Below are positions 51,147 to 61,128 of a stretch of DNA of 64,000 bases, piece by piece. Made by a program: the position numbers and the translations under genes. This DNA comes from Planctomycetia bacterium (GTDB lineage Bacteria > Planctomycetota > Phycisphaerae > UBA1845 > UTPLA1): assembly GCA_015075745.1 (NCBI GenBank), contig JABTTW010000002.1, positions 1,068,453 through 1,132,452 of the forward strand, read 5' to 3'. The notes under the pieces were generated by a model that searched no databases, had not been told where the DNA came from, and worked only from the letters and a program-made list of their open reading frames with translations. Position 1 is the first letter of the stretch; each line of letters begins with the position of its first letter.

Positions 51147-53237
51147 ATGAACGCGTCGCCCCTATCACATTTGCGCAACGTCGGGATTTCCGCCCATATC
51201 GATTCGGGCAAGACCACGCTGACGGAGCGCATTCTGTATTACGCCGGCCGAATCCACAAGATTCAGGAGGTGAAGGGTAAGGACGGCGAAGGCGCGACGA
51301 TGGACTATATGGACCTGGAGCGCGAGCGCGGCATCACGATCACCAGCGCCGCGACGCGCGTCGAGTGGAACGAGAACCCGATCAACATCATCGACACGCC
51401 GGGGCACGTGGACTTCACGGTGGAAGTCGAGCGGTCGCTTCGCGTATTGGACGGGGCGATCCTGGTACTGTGCGGCGTCGCCGGTGTGCAGTCGCAGTCG
51501 ATCACGGTCGATCGGCAAATGAAGCGGTACCGGGTGCCGCGAATCTGCTTTATCAACAAGCTCGATCGTCAGGGCGCCGATCCGGTCAACGTGATCAAGG
51601 GCCTCGAAGAGAAGCTCGGCCTGACGACCGTTCAGATGCAGCTCCCGATCGGTCTGGGCAACGACCTGCAGGGAATCATCGACCTGGTTCGGATGCAGGC
51701 GGCCTACTTCGACGGTGATCGCGGCGAGAGGATTCGGTGGGAGCCGATCCCTGAATCGTTGAAGGATGAGGCCCAGAGCGCACGGGCCGGCATGCTGGAT
51801 GCGCTGAGTCTTCACGACGACGAACTGCTTTCCATCATGCTGGAGGAGAAGCCGGTTCCCGAGGAACTTATCCACACCATCGTTCGGCGCGGCTGTATTT
51901 CGGGCGATTTCTCACCTGTGCTGATGGGATCAGCTTATAAGAACAAGGGCGTCCAGCTTCTGCTTGACGCGATCATTCGGTATCTGCCCAGCCCTCTCGA
52001 TCGCGAGATCTTCGCGTACGACATGGACAACGGCGAGGCCGAAGTTCCGCTTGAGGCGAGCCCAGACGCTGCCTTTGTGGGGCTGGCGTTCAAGCTGGTG
52101 GATGAGACATTCGGGCAGCTTACCTACATGCGCATCTACCAGGGCAAGATGACTCGGGGCGAGCGCTACACGATTTCCCGAACGGGCAAGCCGGCTCGCT
52201 TCGGCCGAATCCTTCGGATGCACGCGAACGATCGCGAAGACATCGACAACGCGTCCGCGGGCGACATCGTGGCGGTGGTCGGAATCGACTGCGTCTCTGG
52301 CGACACGTTCTGCGGCGAGGGCGCGAGTTACTCGCTGGAGTCGATGCACGTGATGGACCCGGTGATTTCGCTCGCCGTGTCACCGGCGCGCAGCGCCGAC
52401 CGGGACAAGTTTTCGAAGGCCGTATCGCGATTCGCGAAGGAAGACCCCACTTTTCACGTGAGCAGCGACCCCGAGACGGGAGAGACGATCATCTCGGGCA
52501 TGGGGGAACTGCACCTCGATGTTTATTGCGAGCGCATTCGCCGTGAGTACAAGGTGGAGCTGGTGGTCGGTCAGCCGCGGGTCAGCTACCGCGAAGCGCC
52601 GTCGCAGGCAGTGCCGTACAACTACAAGCACAAGAAGCAGACCGGCGGATCGGGCCAGTATGCCCACGTCGTCGGAACGCTCGAGCCGCTGCCGGATGAC
52701 CACGAGACCGGGTACGAATTCGAGAACAAGGTCTTCGGCGGACGCATCCCGACCGAGTACATTCCGTCGGTCGACAAGGGATATCAGTCGATGCTGGCGA
52801 AGGGGCCGTTGGCGGGCTATCAGATCACAGGCGTGAAGATGATTCTCGAAGACGGGTCGAGCCACGCGGTGGATTCGTCCGACATGGCGTTTCAGATTTG
52901 TGCACGCGACGCCTTCCGCGAGGCGTTTCTGGCCAGCAAGCCGGTATTGCTCGAGCCGATCATGAAGGTCCAGGCGGAGACGCCGTCGGAGTTTCAGGGG
53001 TCGATCATCGGCGATCTGGCGAGCCGGCGCGGACTTGTTCTGGCGACGGAGAATCGGGGCCCGCTGACTGTGATTGATGCGGAGGTCCCGCTGGCGAAGA
53101 TGTTCGGCTATGCGACAGACGTTCGCTCGATGTCGCAGGGCAAGGCTTCGTTTACGATGGAGTTCCTGAAATACAAGCGCGTCCCGGCGTCGATCCAGGT
53201 GGAAATCGTCGAGGCGGCGAAGAAGGCCAAGAAGTAA
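51147..53237 (+). CDS. fusA: Elongation factor G, mitochondrial-EFG1/spdEFG1-like translocase
   Basis: 696 aa from ATG 51147, with AGGTG 5 nt upstream; the frame is open to 51066 (MNVHVETCG) and ATG 51102 also exists. GTPase motifs: [25 protein letters not shown]. The signatures [42 protein letters not shown] and [11 protein letters not shown] match human GFM1/spdEFG1 closely. Domains II-V are complete ([52 protein letters not shown]). In such organisms EFG1 performs translocation and EFG2 recycling. It has its own promoter candidate and is followed 100 nt later by a Clp_N-repeat gene. Confidence 0.92.
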   Translation: MNASPLSHLRNVGISAHIDSGKTTLTERILYYAGRIHKIQEVKGKDGEGATMDYMDLERERGITITSAATRVEWNENPINIIDTPGHVDFTVEVERSLRVLDGAILVLCGVAGVQSQSITVDRQMKRYRVPRICFINKLDRQGADPVNVIKGLEEKLGLTTVQMQLPIGLGNDLQGIIDLVRMQAAYFDGDRGERIRWEPIPESLKDEAQSARAGMLDALSLHDDELLSIMLEEKPVPEELIHTIVRRGCISGDFSPVLMGSAYKNKGVQLLLDAIIRYLPSPLDREIFAYDMDNGEAEVPLEASPDAAFVGLAFKLVDETFGQLTYMRIYQGKMTRGERYTISRTGKPARFGRILRMHANDREDIDNASAGDIVAVVGIDCVSGDTFCGEGASYSLESMHVMDPVISLAVSPARSADRDKFSKAVSRFAKEDPTFHVSSDPETGETIISGMGELHLDVYCERIRREYKVELVVGQPRVSYREAPSQAVPYNYKHKKQTGGSGQYAHVVGTLEPLPDDHETGYEFENKVFGGRIPTEYIPSVDKGYQSMLAKGPLAGYQITGVKMILEDGSSHAVDSSDMAFQICARDAFREAFLASKPVLLEPIMKVQAETPSEFQGSIIGDLASRRGLVLATENRGPLTVIDAEVPLAKMFGYATDVRSMSQGKASFTMEFLKYKRVPASIQVEIVEAAKKAKK

Positions 53238-53337
53238 GATTGGACGGCGCGGAGTCGTCCCTTCTTTGGTAGAGCGCGAACTCGCGACTCATCCTCGTCA
53301 AGATTTGTGATACATCGCACATTCGGAGGTCGCCACC

Positions 53338-54054
53338 ATGCACGAACGATTCAGCGATCGAGCCCGCCGGGCCTTGGCGCTTGCCAACCTCGAGGCCATC
53401 CAACTTCATCATGAAAACCTTTCCCCAACGCATGTGCTTTTGGGCCTTTTGAATGTCGGCGGTAGCGTGGGGGTCTTGGCCCTACACAATCTGGATGTTG
53501 ACATTGAGGCGATGCGTGCCGACTTGGCCAAGCGGGTTGAGCCAGGCAACAAGGAGCTTCACCAGGCGAAGCTGGCGCAGAGCGCCGAGACCCGCCAAGT
53601 AATCCTTTTCGCGATCGAGGAAGCCCGCAAGGTGGGCCATAAGTACATCGGAACAGAGCACCTGCTTCTGGGAATCCTTCGTGAAAACACCAACCTGGCG
53701 GCGGCGGCGTTGACGGCGCGCGGCGTCAAGATTGAGGCGTTGCGAGAGGAGATTCTGACGCTTCTGCGATCGGCGACGGATGAGAGCCACATGGCGACGG
53801 CCTCCGGCCATGATGGTCACGAGTGGATTCATCAGCAGGAGCTGGCCAAGGCATTTCGCTCGCCGAAGTTCTGGCATCGCCTGATTCAGGCTGTGGACTC
53901 GGCCAATCGCCTGGGCCACGGCGAGATCCGCGACGAGCACCTTCTGCTGGCGCTCTTACGAGAACCCGACGGATTCGTCTCGCAGATGCTCAATGAGAAG
54001 GGCGTGACGCTGGACTGGGTACGGGATCGGATCACGCGGGCCGCAGCGCTCTAA
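53338..54054 (+). CDS. Stand-alone protein with three Clp N-terminal (Clp_N) repeats
   Basis: 238 aa. Three ~65-residue Clp_N half-repeats are visible: residues 4-68 (FSDRARRALALANLEAIQL, LSPTHVLLGLLN), 82-146 (TRQVILFAIEEARKVGHKYI, GTEHLLLGILRE) and 168-236 (LIQAVDSANRLGHGEI, DEHLLLALLRE). There are no AAA+ modules, so it is not ClpA/ClpB/ClpC. Full-length ClpC N-domains have two such repeats; three in a row is unusual. GGAGGT lies 7 nt upstream. It may compete for, or deliver, adaptors and substrates to a Clp ATPase encoded elsewhere; this is inference. The adjacent EFG1 gene reads in the same direction and may share its transcript. Confidence 0.82.
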   Translation: MHERFSDRARRALALANLEAIQLHHENLSPTHVLLGLLNVGGSVGVLALHNLDVDIEAMRADLAKRVEPGNKELHQAKLAQSAETRQVILFAIEEARKVGHKYIGTEHLLLGILRENTNLAAAALTARGVKIEALREEILTLLRSATDESHMATASGHDGHEWIHQQELAKAFRSPKFWHRLIQAVDSANRLGHGEIRDEHLLLALLREPDGFVSQMLNEKGVTLDWVRDRITRAAAL

Positions 54055-54122
54055 GAGGCGTGCTCGTTTGTCACGCACGTTGGGCCCATCTCAGGCTGAG
54101 GGAGACCAACGTCGAACCGGAC

Positions 54123-56507
54123 TCAATTTCGACTGGCAAAGGGTTTGCTGCCATCAACACGAAAGACGAAGTCCTCGGTGCGTCCAATTAGCGAGTCGGG
54201 AAGTATCGCGAACGAGGCGTATGTCGGGGACTTGATGTCGCACTTTGCCACCACGCTAAACTCAGATTGAGTCGCATCCAGGATGGTGGTCAAACCCCGA
54301 TCATTGGTGAAGTAGACGTAGTCGCCGGAGGCAACCGGAGACGCATAGTGCATGCCTCCGAGCCGGTCTCGCCATAGCTTCTCGCCTGTCGCGGTATCCA
54401 GACAGACCGCGACTCCGCCGTCGGTCACCGCGTATAGCTTTCCATGTGTGAGAATTGGAGAGGAGCAGTTCGACGACGGAACGATCACGCTCCACACTTC
54501 GGGGTCATCGGTGGAGCCGAGCTTAGACTTGGCGAGGGCCGTCGTTCGCTTGGACCCCACGCAGTAAATACGATCGTCATCCATAACAATGCTTGCGACC
54601 AGGTCGCCGTCGAAACTGTAGTCGATGGGATGGTGCCACTTCTTCTTGCCCGTGGTAACGTCAAGACCCGTCAGCCCCACGAAATCCCATACGAGAATAG
54701 TCGGCTGACCATTGATCGTATCGACCACGGGGGTCCTGCTGCTCCCGCTTTCCGCCACCTTCGGGTTGGTGTCGAACAGTTCCTGCCAAAGCACCTGACC
54801 GGTATTGCAATCGACAGCAGTCAATTGCGGGCGATTCCACAATCCGCGCCACACAAAGAGCAAATCCTCATTTGCGGTCAGCGACACCCCGACGCCGTAA
54901 ATGCTCTTAAATAGCACCTTCTTGTTTTCCCACAGCAACTTGCCATGCAGGTCAATACACATCAGCCCACCGCAACCGAAGAACGAATACAACTTCTGTC
55001 GATGGTGGCAGGATGTGGGAGTAGCTGGCGAATTGATCTTGTGTAATTGGCCTTCCGGGGCGTAGAGCCCTTCGGTCGTCCAAACCGTCTCACCGGTTTT
55101 GCTGTCCAGACAGACAATCGCCCGGGCGTAGACAACATCGTTCGAAATAAAGTTAACCCGAACGAAGGTAAAGATTGCGACCGCCAACAAGAGCGGCTTA
55201 AGCGTTCCTGGAACAATCGGCCGGGCGGCTGCGGACCTACAAAGGACCACAAGTTCATAGACGGCGTAAGCGAACATGATCGCAAGCACCGCGATGAGTG
55301 TGGACCAGCCATTCATCGGAATCCATTTCGGCCTGGCCAGGTGGTACGTCAAATACGGTGACTTCGCCACGAGAGAATCGAGAACAAACGCAGCGACCAT
55401 CAGTCCCGCGGCACATACGAAGAGGGAAGAAGCAAACACCACAAGCGATCGACGGACTGGCCAGCGGGCCGAGTCTTGTTCCGTTCTTGCAATGCCGCTT
55501 CTCATCAAGAGGACAAGTCCAAAGACGATTGGGATAGCGCCACACATCCAAATGGCCAACTCATCCATAGGAACGGAGCGTACGCCCCATGAGGTTTCCT
55601 CGCCCGGGAGTGGTCTCTGACGAACGATTTTTGCGCCGATTACGGTGCTGATGACGAGGCCCACCACAACGGCGAACGAATAAAAGTATGATGAACGGCG
55701 GAGCATGGTCGATCTCGCGATCCCTTGAGGTTCGGCAGAAACCAACCGGCGCGTCATGCCATAGTTTACAAGGCTGGCCAAGCCACTGAGAAAGGGAATC
55801 GCCGCGCTTGCCCAAACCACTATTGCACTGGCGCCGAAGTAGCCTCCGCGAAACGCATGGTCTTTGGAGGGGGAAAAGATGAAGACCATGACGCCAAAGA
55901 CAAGCCCGGCGACGCCCATCACGATGCGCCAGATCGAGCCCGGCGCGGCGTGGTATTCCATCAGGAGAATGCACAGGCCGACCATAATGCTTGAGCCGAG
56001 CCAGGCACGGATGACGCATCTTTCGTAGTCGATTGCGGCAGGCGCAAAGAAGACAAAGAACCAGATGAGGCAAGCGGCGCCGATGAATGCAGCCATGGTT
56101 GTGACTTGACTAACGATTCCATAGCCCGGGAAATTCGTTTGGCTGCTCCGAATGATAATTCGCACAAATACGAGACCAACCAATAGGGCCAGCGCCGTCA
56201 ATCCGTATGAGAAAAATTGCTCGACCCAAGCCATTTGAACAGAGGGGTAGGCCGTCGTGACATAGACGCGATCTGCAACGACGATCGGAGAGGAATGGCC
56301 CTGTCCAGGTACGACCGTCTTCCAGCGGAGTCCATCCTTGTCACTCCAACTCGTCGGGGTGGCGCCGTCGGCTCTGACTCCGAATCGTTTTCCGCCCCTC
56401 CACTGCGACCACTCCGCATCATCCGCCAAGAGCGGTGATGCAGAAAAGAGCATGGTTATCGTTGCCAGTCTTCCGACGCATTTAAGGTAAGAACAAGACG
56501 GCCTCAT
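54123..56507 (-). CDS. PQQ-like beta-propeller protein split by a ten-helix membrane domain
   Basis: 794 aa. After a signal-like N-terminus (LATITMLFSASPLLADD) comes one propeller opening (WSQWRGGKRFGVRADG... GHSSPIVVADRVYVTTAY, residues 33-88). About ten membrane helices follow between residues 99 and 455 (for example YGLTALALLVGLVFVRIII, FIGAACLIWFFVFFAP, WSTLIAVLAIMFAYAVYELV). The propeller then resumes at ~459 (AIVCLDSKTGETVWTTEG, AVDCNTGQVLWQELF, GLDVTTGKKKWHHP, AVCLDTATGEKLWRDRLGG, YVYFTNDRG). An even number of helices would place both propeller parts on the same, probably outer, side. AAGGAG lies 7 nt before the ATG. No PQQ-dehydrogenase catalytic motif is visible. Role unknown. Confidence 0.8.
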   Translation of the reverse strand: MRPSCSYLKCVGRLATITMLFSASPLLADDAEWSQWRGGKRFGVRADGATPTSWSDKDGLRWKTVVPGQGHSSPIVVADRVYVTTAYPSVQMAWVEQFFSYGLTALALLVGLVFVRIIIRSSQTNFPGYGIVSQVTTMAAFIGAACLIWFFVFFAPAAIDYERCVIRAWLGSSIMVGLCILLMEYHAAPGSIWRIVMGVAGLVFGVMVFIFSPSKDHAFRGGYFGASAIVVWASAAIPFLSGLASLVNYGMTRRLVSAEPQGIARSTMLRRSSYFYSFAVVVGLVISTVIGAKIVRQRPLPGEETSWGVRSVPMDELAIWMCGAIPIVFGLVLLMRSGIARTEQDSARWPVRRSLVVFASSLFVCAAGLMVAAFVLDSLVAKSPYLTYHLARPKWIPMNGWSTLIAVLAIMFAYAVYELVVLCRSAAARPIVPGTLKPLLLAVAIFTFVRVNFISNDVVYARAIVCLDSKTGETVWTTEGLYAPEGQLHKINSPATPTSCHHRQKLYSFFGCGGLMCIDLHGKLLWENKKVLFKSIYGVGVSLTANEDLLFVWRGLWNRPQLTAVDCNTGQVLWQELFDTNPKVAESGSSRTPVVDTINGQPTILVWDFVGLTGLDVTTGKKKWHHPIDYSFDGDLVASIVMDDDRIYCVGSKRTTALAKSKLGSTDDPEVWSVIVPSSNCSSPILTHGKLYAVTDGGVAVCLDTATGEKLWRDRLGGMHYASPVASGDYVYFTNDRGLTTILDATQSEFSVVAKCDIKSPTYASFAILPDSLIGRTEDFVFRVDGSKPFASRN

Positions 56508-56596
56508 CGTCCAGCTCCTTGGGAACGATGAGTGCCTCCCTAATTGAAATGACTGCGCATGCCCGAGGAGACCGTCACTGTTCCTATGATTCGCTT

Positions 56597-56626
56597 AGTA
56601 TAAATCTGTACAATCGATGATTGCAA
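56597..56626 (-). promoter_or_regulatory. Candidate promoter of the membrane-split propeller gene
   Basis: On the minus strand TTGCAA (56621-56626) and TATACT (56597-56602) are 18 nt apart (4/6 and 5/6). The leader would be ~80 nt. Confidence 0.4.
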
Positions 56627-56726
56627 GGGTCGCCGGTGAAATAAGACATTGGTACCGCCGGGCGCGGGCGACTCCTGAATGAGCCGGCATCAGGGTTAAC
56701 AGCACTTCCCGGGTGAAAATTGAGGC

Positions 56727-59477
56727 TCAACCGGTGCTCTGCATCGCTGCCGCTATGCCATTGACGCTTCTTTGCAACATGAGGCGAAGGGCCGGGCGGG
56801 CGGCGTCGGGGGCAACTCGATAGCGGCGGAGCAGCTCCACCTGAAGGATATTCAGCACGTCGGTCGCGGGATTGCGCGCGGAAATCAAAGATTGGATGAC
56901 GGGGTTGTTGTCGAGCAAGCGAGACTGCCCGGTGATTGAGAGGATGGCGTTTGCCGTGCGTTGGAACTCCGCGCTGATGCGCAGGTGAATATCGCTTGAG
57001 GACTTGCTCGCATCGGCATAGAGGCGTGAGGCGGGCAGGCGAGCCCTGGTCATTTCCTGCTGCATGTTGTCGATGATGGTCTTGAAGAACTCCCATTCCT
57101 GGTACAGGCGACGAAGTGAGTCGGCGGTCTCGGGTCGATCGTGGATCAATGACTCCACCGCTGAGCCCACGCCAAACCAGCCGGGCACGTTGTAGCGCAT
57201 CTGCGTCCAGGCGAAGACCCAGGGAATGGCGCGGAGGTTTTCGAACGACAAGCCTCCGGCGTTTCTTGAAACGGGTCTAGAGGCGATCGGCAGGCCGGCG
57301 ATGTGCTCGATCGGCGAGATGCCGCAATACCACTCCCAGAATTGGTCGTCATCAATCAACTCGCGGTAGGCCTGCATCGACCGGACGGCGAGTTCGTCCA
57401 TGATTCTGACTCGGTCCTCGACGGAAATGTGTTGCGGGCCGACGGCGCCGGCGAAACCGGCCATGGTTGATTGGTCGGCCTCGGATTGCGCCGTACCGAC
57501 GAGCATCGCGGAGACAATCTGCTCGAGGTGGCGACGGGTGATCTGCGGGAGGCCGTAGCGAAAGGAGATGACTTCGCCCTGCTCGGTGAAGCGGATGCGA
57601 CCGTTTCTGCTGACAGGCGGCGACGAGAGAATTGCGCGATTGGCGCGGCCGCCGCCCCGACCGACCGTACCGCCGCGGCCGTGAAAGAAACGCAACTCGA
57701 TGCCGGCCTGGCGACAGGTCTGTGCGATGACGGACTGGGCTTTTTGCAGGGCCCAATTCGACATCCAGTAACCGCCGTCCTTATTGCTGTCGGAGTAGCC
57801 GAGCATAATCTCTTGAAAATCGTTTCGGGCGCGCAGGTAGGCTCGATAGGCGGTTGATGCGAAGAGGCGCTCCAAGAGGGCCGGGGCATTTTCGAGATCC
57901 TCAACGGTCTCTACGAGCGGAGCTACGTCCAGTGAGGCGGTGAGGCAACCATCCCGGGTCTCCCAGAGGCCGGCCTCCTTGATGAGCAGAAGCACTTCGA
58001 GCACGTCACTGACCTGGTGAGTCATACTGACGACGTAACTTCCGATGGCTTCGGCGTCGATCGCCATGGCGGACTTGAGGACATCAAGGACGTCGAGGAT
58101 CTGTCGTGTGTCATCGGAGAGGGGCATCGACGGCCCGTGCAGTGGGCGCGGGGTGACCAGTTCCTGCTCGAGAATCTCTATGCGACGGGATTCATCGGTT
58201 GATTCGTAGTCCGGGCAAACGCCGGCCACGCGGAGGAGTTCGGCGACGGCGGACTCGTGCAGGTCGCTGTGGCGTCGGACGTCCATCGCGGCCATTGAGA
58301 AGCGAAATGTCTTGGCGCTGCGTTCGACGCGGGCGAGCCTTCCACTTCGAGCGAGAGACGGCAGGCCGGCCTGCTCGAGAGAATCACGGAGATGGTCAAT
58401 GTCTTCGATGAAACGGGCCGCTGGATAGATTGAGGCATCGTCAAACGCGAGGCGGAGCTTGCCGATGATCTGGGCGACGCGGTGACGGAAGGGCTCGTGG
58501 GCGAGGAATCGAAGCAGTTCCTGCGGGACGAGGTTTTGATTCGAATCCTGCGCGACAATGCGTCGTAACTCTTCGGGGACTTCGGCGTGGCGATCGGAGA
58601 CGCTGAGCTCGGCGAAGACGTCTTCCAGGGCGCGGATGTGCAACTGGACTGCGGCCTGGTGCTGCATTGTGAGTGCGGTGCGGGTGACGTCGGGGGTGAC
58701 GTTAGGATTGCCGTCGGCGTCACCGCCGATCCAGGTTCTATAGCGGAGAAAGATGGGGAGCGGGCCGCTCCAGTCGTAGTAAGTTTCGAGGGCCGCGGCG
58801 ATGTCTTCGTAGAGCAGCGGGACGGTTTCCCAGATGGTCGAGGTCAGGAAGTGGAGGCCGCTGCGCACTTCGTCGAGGACGGTGGGCCGTTCGCTGCGAA
58901 TGTCCTCGGTGACGTAAAGAGTCAGCACCAGGGCGCGAAGGTCGTCAATGAGTCGCTTACGCTCGGCCGGTGCGAGGGAAGCATCGTCCAGCAGGAGAAG
59001 CACTTCGGCGATTGCCTTGTGTTTTCGAAGAATGGTTCGCCGGCGACCCTCGGTGGGATGGGCTGTGAGGGTGGGACGGATGTCGAGCCGGGCGACGACG
59101 GCGAGGACATCGTGAATGTTCAGGCCCAGTTCTTTGAGTTGACGGACGGCGTCGGCGATCGACTCGGCGCGAGGACTCTCATCGGTCGCGACGCGCTGGC
59201 GGGCGCGATTGACCCGGATGATCTCGCACTTCTCGGCTTGATTGAGCAGGTGGAACTGGAGGGTGAGCGAATTGAGCAGCCGGTCGATTTCGGTGTCGGA
59301 GAGCGCGGCGATCATCGCCAGGACCTCGGCGGACGCCGCGCCGGCCTGGTCCAGCGCCTTTGACGCGCAGCGCTGCCGCAAATCGTTGCACATCGTGACG
59401 TGCTGACTGCCCGATCGTTTGAGCATGATGGACTCCATCATGCCGGCGAGGAGTTCGTTATTTGCTTGCATGGTCAT
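56727..59477 (-). CDS. ppc: Phosphoenolpyruvate carboxylase
   Basis: 916 aa, standard length. The catalytic His is in TLTAHPTEGRRR (H140) and the second active-site motif is GYSDSNKDGGY (about 560), where most enzymes have GYSDSGKDAG. The glycine loop FFHGRGGTVGRGGG and the C-terminal NPVIQSLISARNPATDVLN follow. The protein ends in STG, close to the NTG that closes the active site in other PEP carboxylases. It converts PEP and bicarbonate to oxaloacetate, replenishing the TCA cycle. AGGAG lies 10 nt before the ATG; the start is only ~70 nt from the divergent esterase-like gene. Confidence 0.95.
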   Translation of the reverse strand: MTMQANNELLAGMMESIMLKRSGSQHVTMCNDLRQRCASKALDQAGAASAEVLAMIAALSDTEIDRLLNSLTLQFHLLNQAEKCEIIRVNRARQRVATDESPRAESIADAVRQLKELGLNIHDVLAVVARLDIRPTLTAHPTEGRRRTILRKHKAIAEVLLLLDDASLAPAERKRLIDDLRALVLTLYVTEDIRSERPTVLDEVRSGLHFLTSTIWETVPLLYEDIAAALETYYDWSGPLPIFLRYRTWIGGDADGNPNVTPDVTRTALTMQHQAAVQLHIRALEDVFAELSVSDRHAEVPEELRRIVAQDSNQNLVPQELLRFLAHEPFRHRVAQIIGKLRLAFDDASIYPAARFIEDIDHLRDSLEQAGLPSLARSGRLARVERSAKTFRFSMAAMDVRRHSDLHESAVAELLRVAGVCPDYESTDESRRIEILEQELVTPRPLHGPSMPLSDDTRQILDVLDVLKSAMAIDAEAIGSYVVSMTHQVSDVLEVLLLIKEAGLWETRDGCLTASLDVAPLVETVEDLENAPALLERLFASTAYRAYLRARNDFQEIMLGYSDSNKDGGYWMSNWALQKAQSVIAQTCRQAGIELRFFHGRGGTVGRGGGRANRAILSSPPVSRNGRIRFTEQGEVISFRYGLPQITRRHLEQIVSAMLVGTAQSEADQSTMAGFAGAVGPQHISVEDRVRIMDELAVRSMQAYRELIDDDQFWEWYCGISPIEHIAGLPIASRPVSRNAGGLSFENLRAIPWVFAWTQMRYNVPGWFGVGSAVESLIHDRPETADSLRRLYQEWEFFKTIIDNMQQEMTRARLPASRLYADASKSSSDIHLRISAEFQRTANAILSITGQSRLLDNNPVIQSLISARNPATDVLNILQVELLRRYRVAPDAARPALRLMLQRSVNGIAAAMQSTG

Positions 59478-59547
59478 GGGGCTTGGGCTCCTGTCCTCGC
59501 TTGTCGCTTTGCAGGCGGTAGTCTAACGTCTCCAGAAAATCGGCCTA

Positions 59548-61128
59548 ATGGAGAAACGGAAGATGCTCACTCAGGTTGAATCGCGACGATTTTCCAGCGC
59601 GATCATATTACTCGTTGCTACGCTGGGCGGCTTGGGCGGCGTCGCGCGGGCCGACGCCGGTGACGCAGCCGTTTTCGAAGTTCGATTCGACCGGAAACTG
59701 CGGGACGAGCCGTTTACCGGGCGAGTATTGATATTCCTTTCCGCGGAACTAAGCGGCGAGCCGAGGCTTACCCATAACTGGTTAAGCCGGGAGCCGATAC
59801 TCAGCCAGGACGTGAGCGACTGGGCACCGGGACAACCGCTTCAGCTCAAGCGCCTGCAAGCGTACCCTTACGAATTGGGGAAGATTCCATCGGGAAAATA
59901 CGCCGTGCAGGCAGTGATGCACACGAACATTGACCGACCACATTCGGGCAGGGCGGCGGGCAATCTCTATTCGCGGGCCAAGACGATTGACTTCGATGCT
60001 AACACGAGCGGCGTGATTCGGCTGAGGATCGGCCGGAAGGTGAAGGAGGACCGACACGACGTCGATACGGAAAACGCCAAGAGCGTGCGGATTCGCAGCG
60101 AATGCCTTTCGAAATTTCATGGGCGGGATGTGTTCCTACGATGCATGGTGGCGCTTCCGACGGCCTATCGAGAGAACCCGACGAAGAAGTTCCCAGCGCT
60201 TTACGTGATTCCCGGATTCGGCGGGGACGAACGCGAGGCGATGATGTATTCGAGTTTCCTGGGGTCGTCGAAAACGCCATTTGTGCGGATCGGCCTGGAT
60301 GCGATGTGTCCGCTCGGGCACCACGTGTTCGCAGACTCCGACAATAACGGGCCGTATGGTCGGGCGCTGGTTGAAGAACTAATTCCGCACCTCGAAAAGG
60401 AGTTTCGGTTGATTTCGGAGCCGACGGCGCGCCTGCTCACAGGGCACTCGTCGGGTGGATGGAGCAGCCTGTGGTTGCAGATCACGTATCCCGAGTATTT
60501 TGGTGGGACGTGGTCCACGTCGCCGGACTCGGTGGACTTTCGCGATTTCTGCGGGCTCGACCTCTACGACGCCAAGACGAACTTCTTCACGCAATCATCG
60601 GGGACGCCGTGGCCGATCATGCGCCAGGGCGGCTCCATCAAGCTGCTCTTAAGGGACTTCGCGAGGATGGAAGATGTGCTTGGGCCGGGAGGGCAGATGC
60701 AGTCCTTTGAGGCGGTATTCGGCCCGCGCGGTGAGGATGGCGCGCCCGTGCCGCTTTGGGATCGGCGTACGGGGAAGATCGACCCCGAAGTGGTCAAGGC
60801 GTGGCGGCGATATGACATCACCGACAAACTTCGGCGGGAATGGAAAACGCTGGGCCCGAAGCTAACGGGCAAAATCACGGTCATCATCGGGGACGCCGAC
60901 AACTTCTATCTCAATGGGGCGACGGAACTGCTGAAAAAAGCTCTGGCCGAACTGGGCTCAGATGCGCGTGTGATCATCGAGCCCGATCGGGATCACGGCT
61001 CGATCATGTTCTCGCCGTCGTTTCGGGCGATGATGGACGAAATGAGCGCGAAGTTCGCGGCGTCTCATCCGGAGTTTGAGATCGAATCGAAGATCTCGAC
61101 GACGCAGGGGACGTCGAACGACGACTAA
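59548..61128 (+). CDS. Secreted alpha/beta-hydrolase, esterase D-like
   Basis: 526 aa; an alternative ATG at 59563 has a better ribosome site (GGAG 9 nt upstream). A signal peptide (AIILLVATLGGLGGVARADA) is followed by a ~170-residue beta-rich region, then a hydrolase core: FPALYVIPGFGGDERE, the nucleophile elbow GHSSGG (Ser301), TYPEYFGGTWSTSPDSVDF, an Asp-containing VIIGDADNFYL and a His in DRDHGSI. This is the esterase/feruloyl-esterase type of secreted hydrolase. The substrate is unknown. It is divergent from ppc and convergent with the pyruvate dehydrogenase E2 gene, with overlapping stop codons. Confidence 0.82.
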   Translation: MEKRKMLTQVESRRFSSAIILLVATLGGLGGVARADAGDAAVFEVRFDRKLRDEPFTGRVLIFLSAELSGEPRLTHNWLSREPILSQDVSDWAPGQPLQLKRLQAYPYELGKIPSGKYAVQAVMHTNIDRPHSGRAAGNLYSRAKTIDFDANTSGVIRLRIGRKVKEDRHDVDTENAKSVRIRSECLSKFHGRDVFLRCMVALPTAYRENPTKKFPALYVIPGFGGDEREAMMYSSFLGSSKTPFVRIGLDAMCPLGHHVFADSDNNGPYGRALVEELIPHLEKEFRLISEPTARLLTGHSSGGWSSLWLQITYPEYFGGTWSTSPDSVDFRDFCGLDLYDAKTNFFTQSSGTPWPIMRQGGSIKLLLRDFARMEDVLGPGGQMQSFEAVFGPRGEDGAPVPLWDRRTGKIDPEVVKAWRRYDITDKLRREWKTLGPKLTGKITVIIGDADNFYLNGATELLKKALAELGSDARVIIEPDRDHGSIMFSPSFRAMMDEMSAKFAASHPEFEIESKISTTQGTSNDD

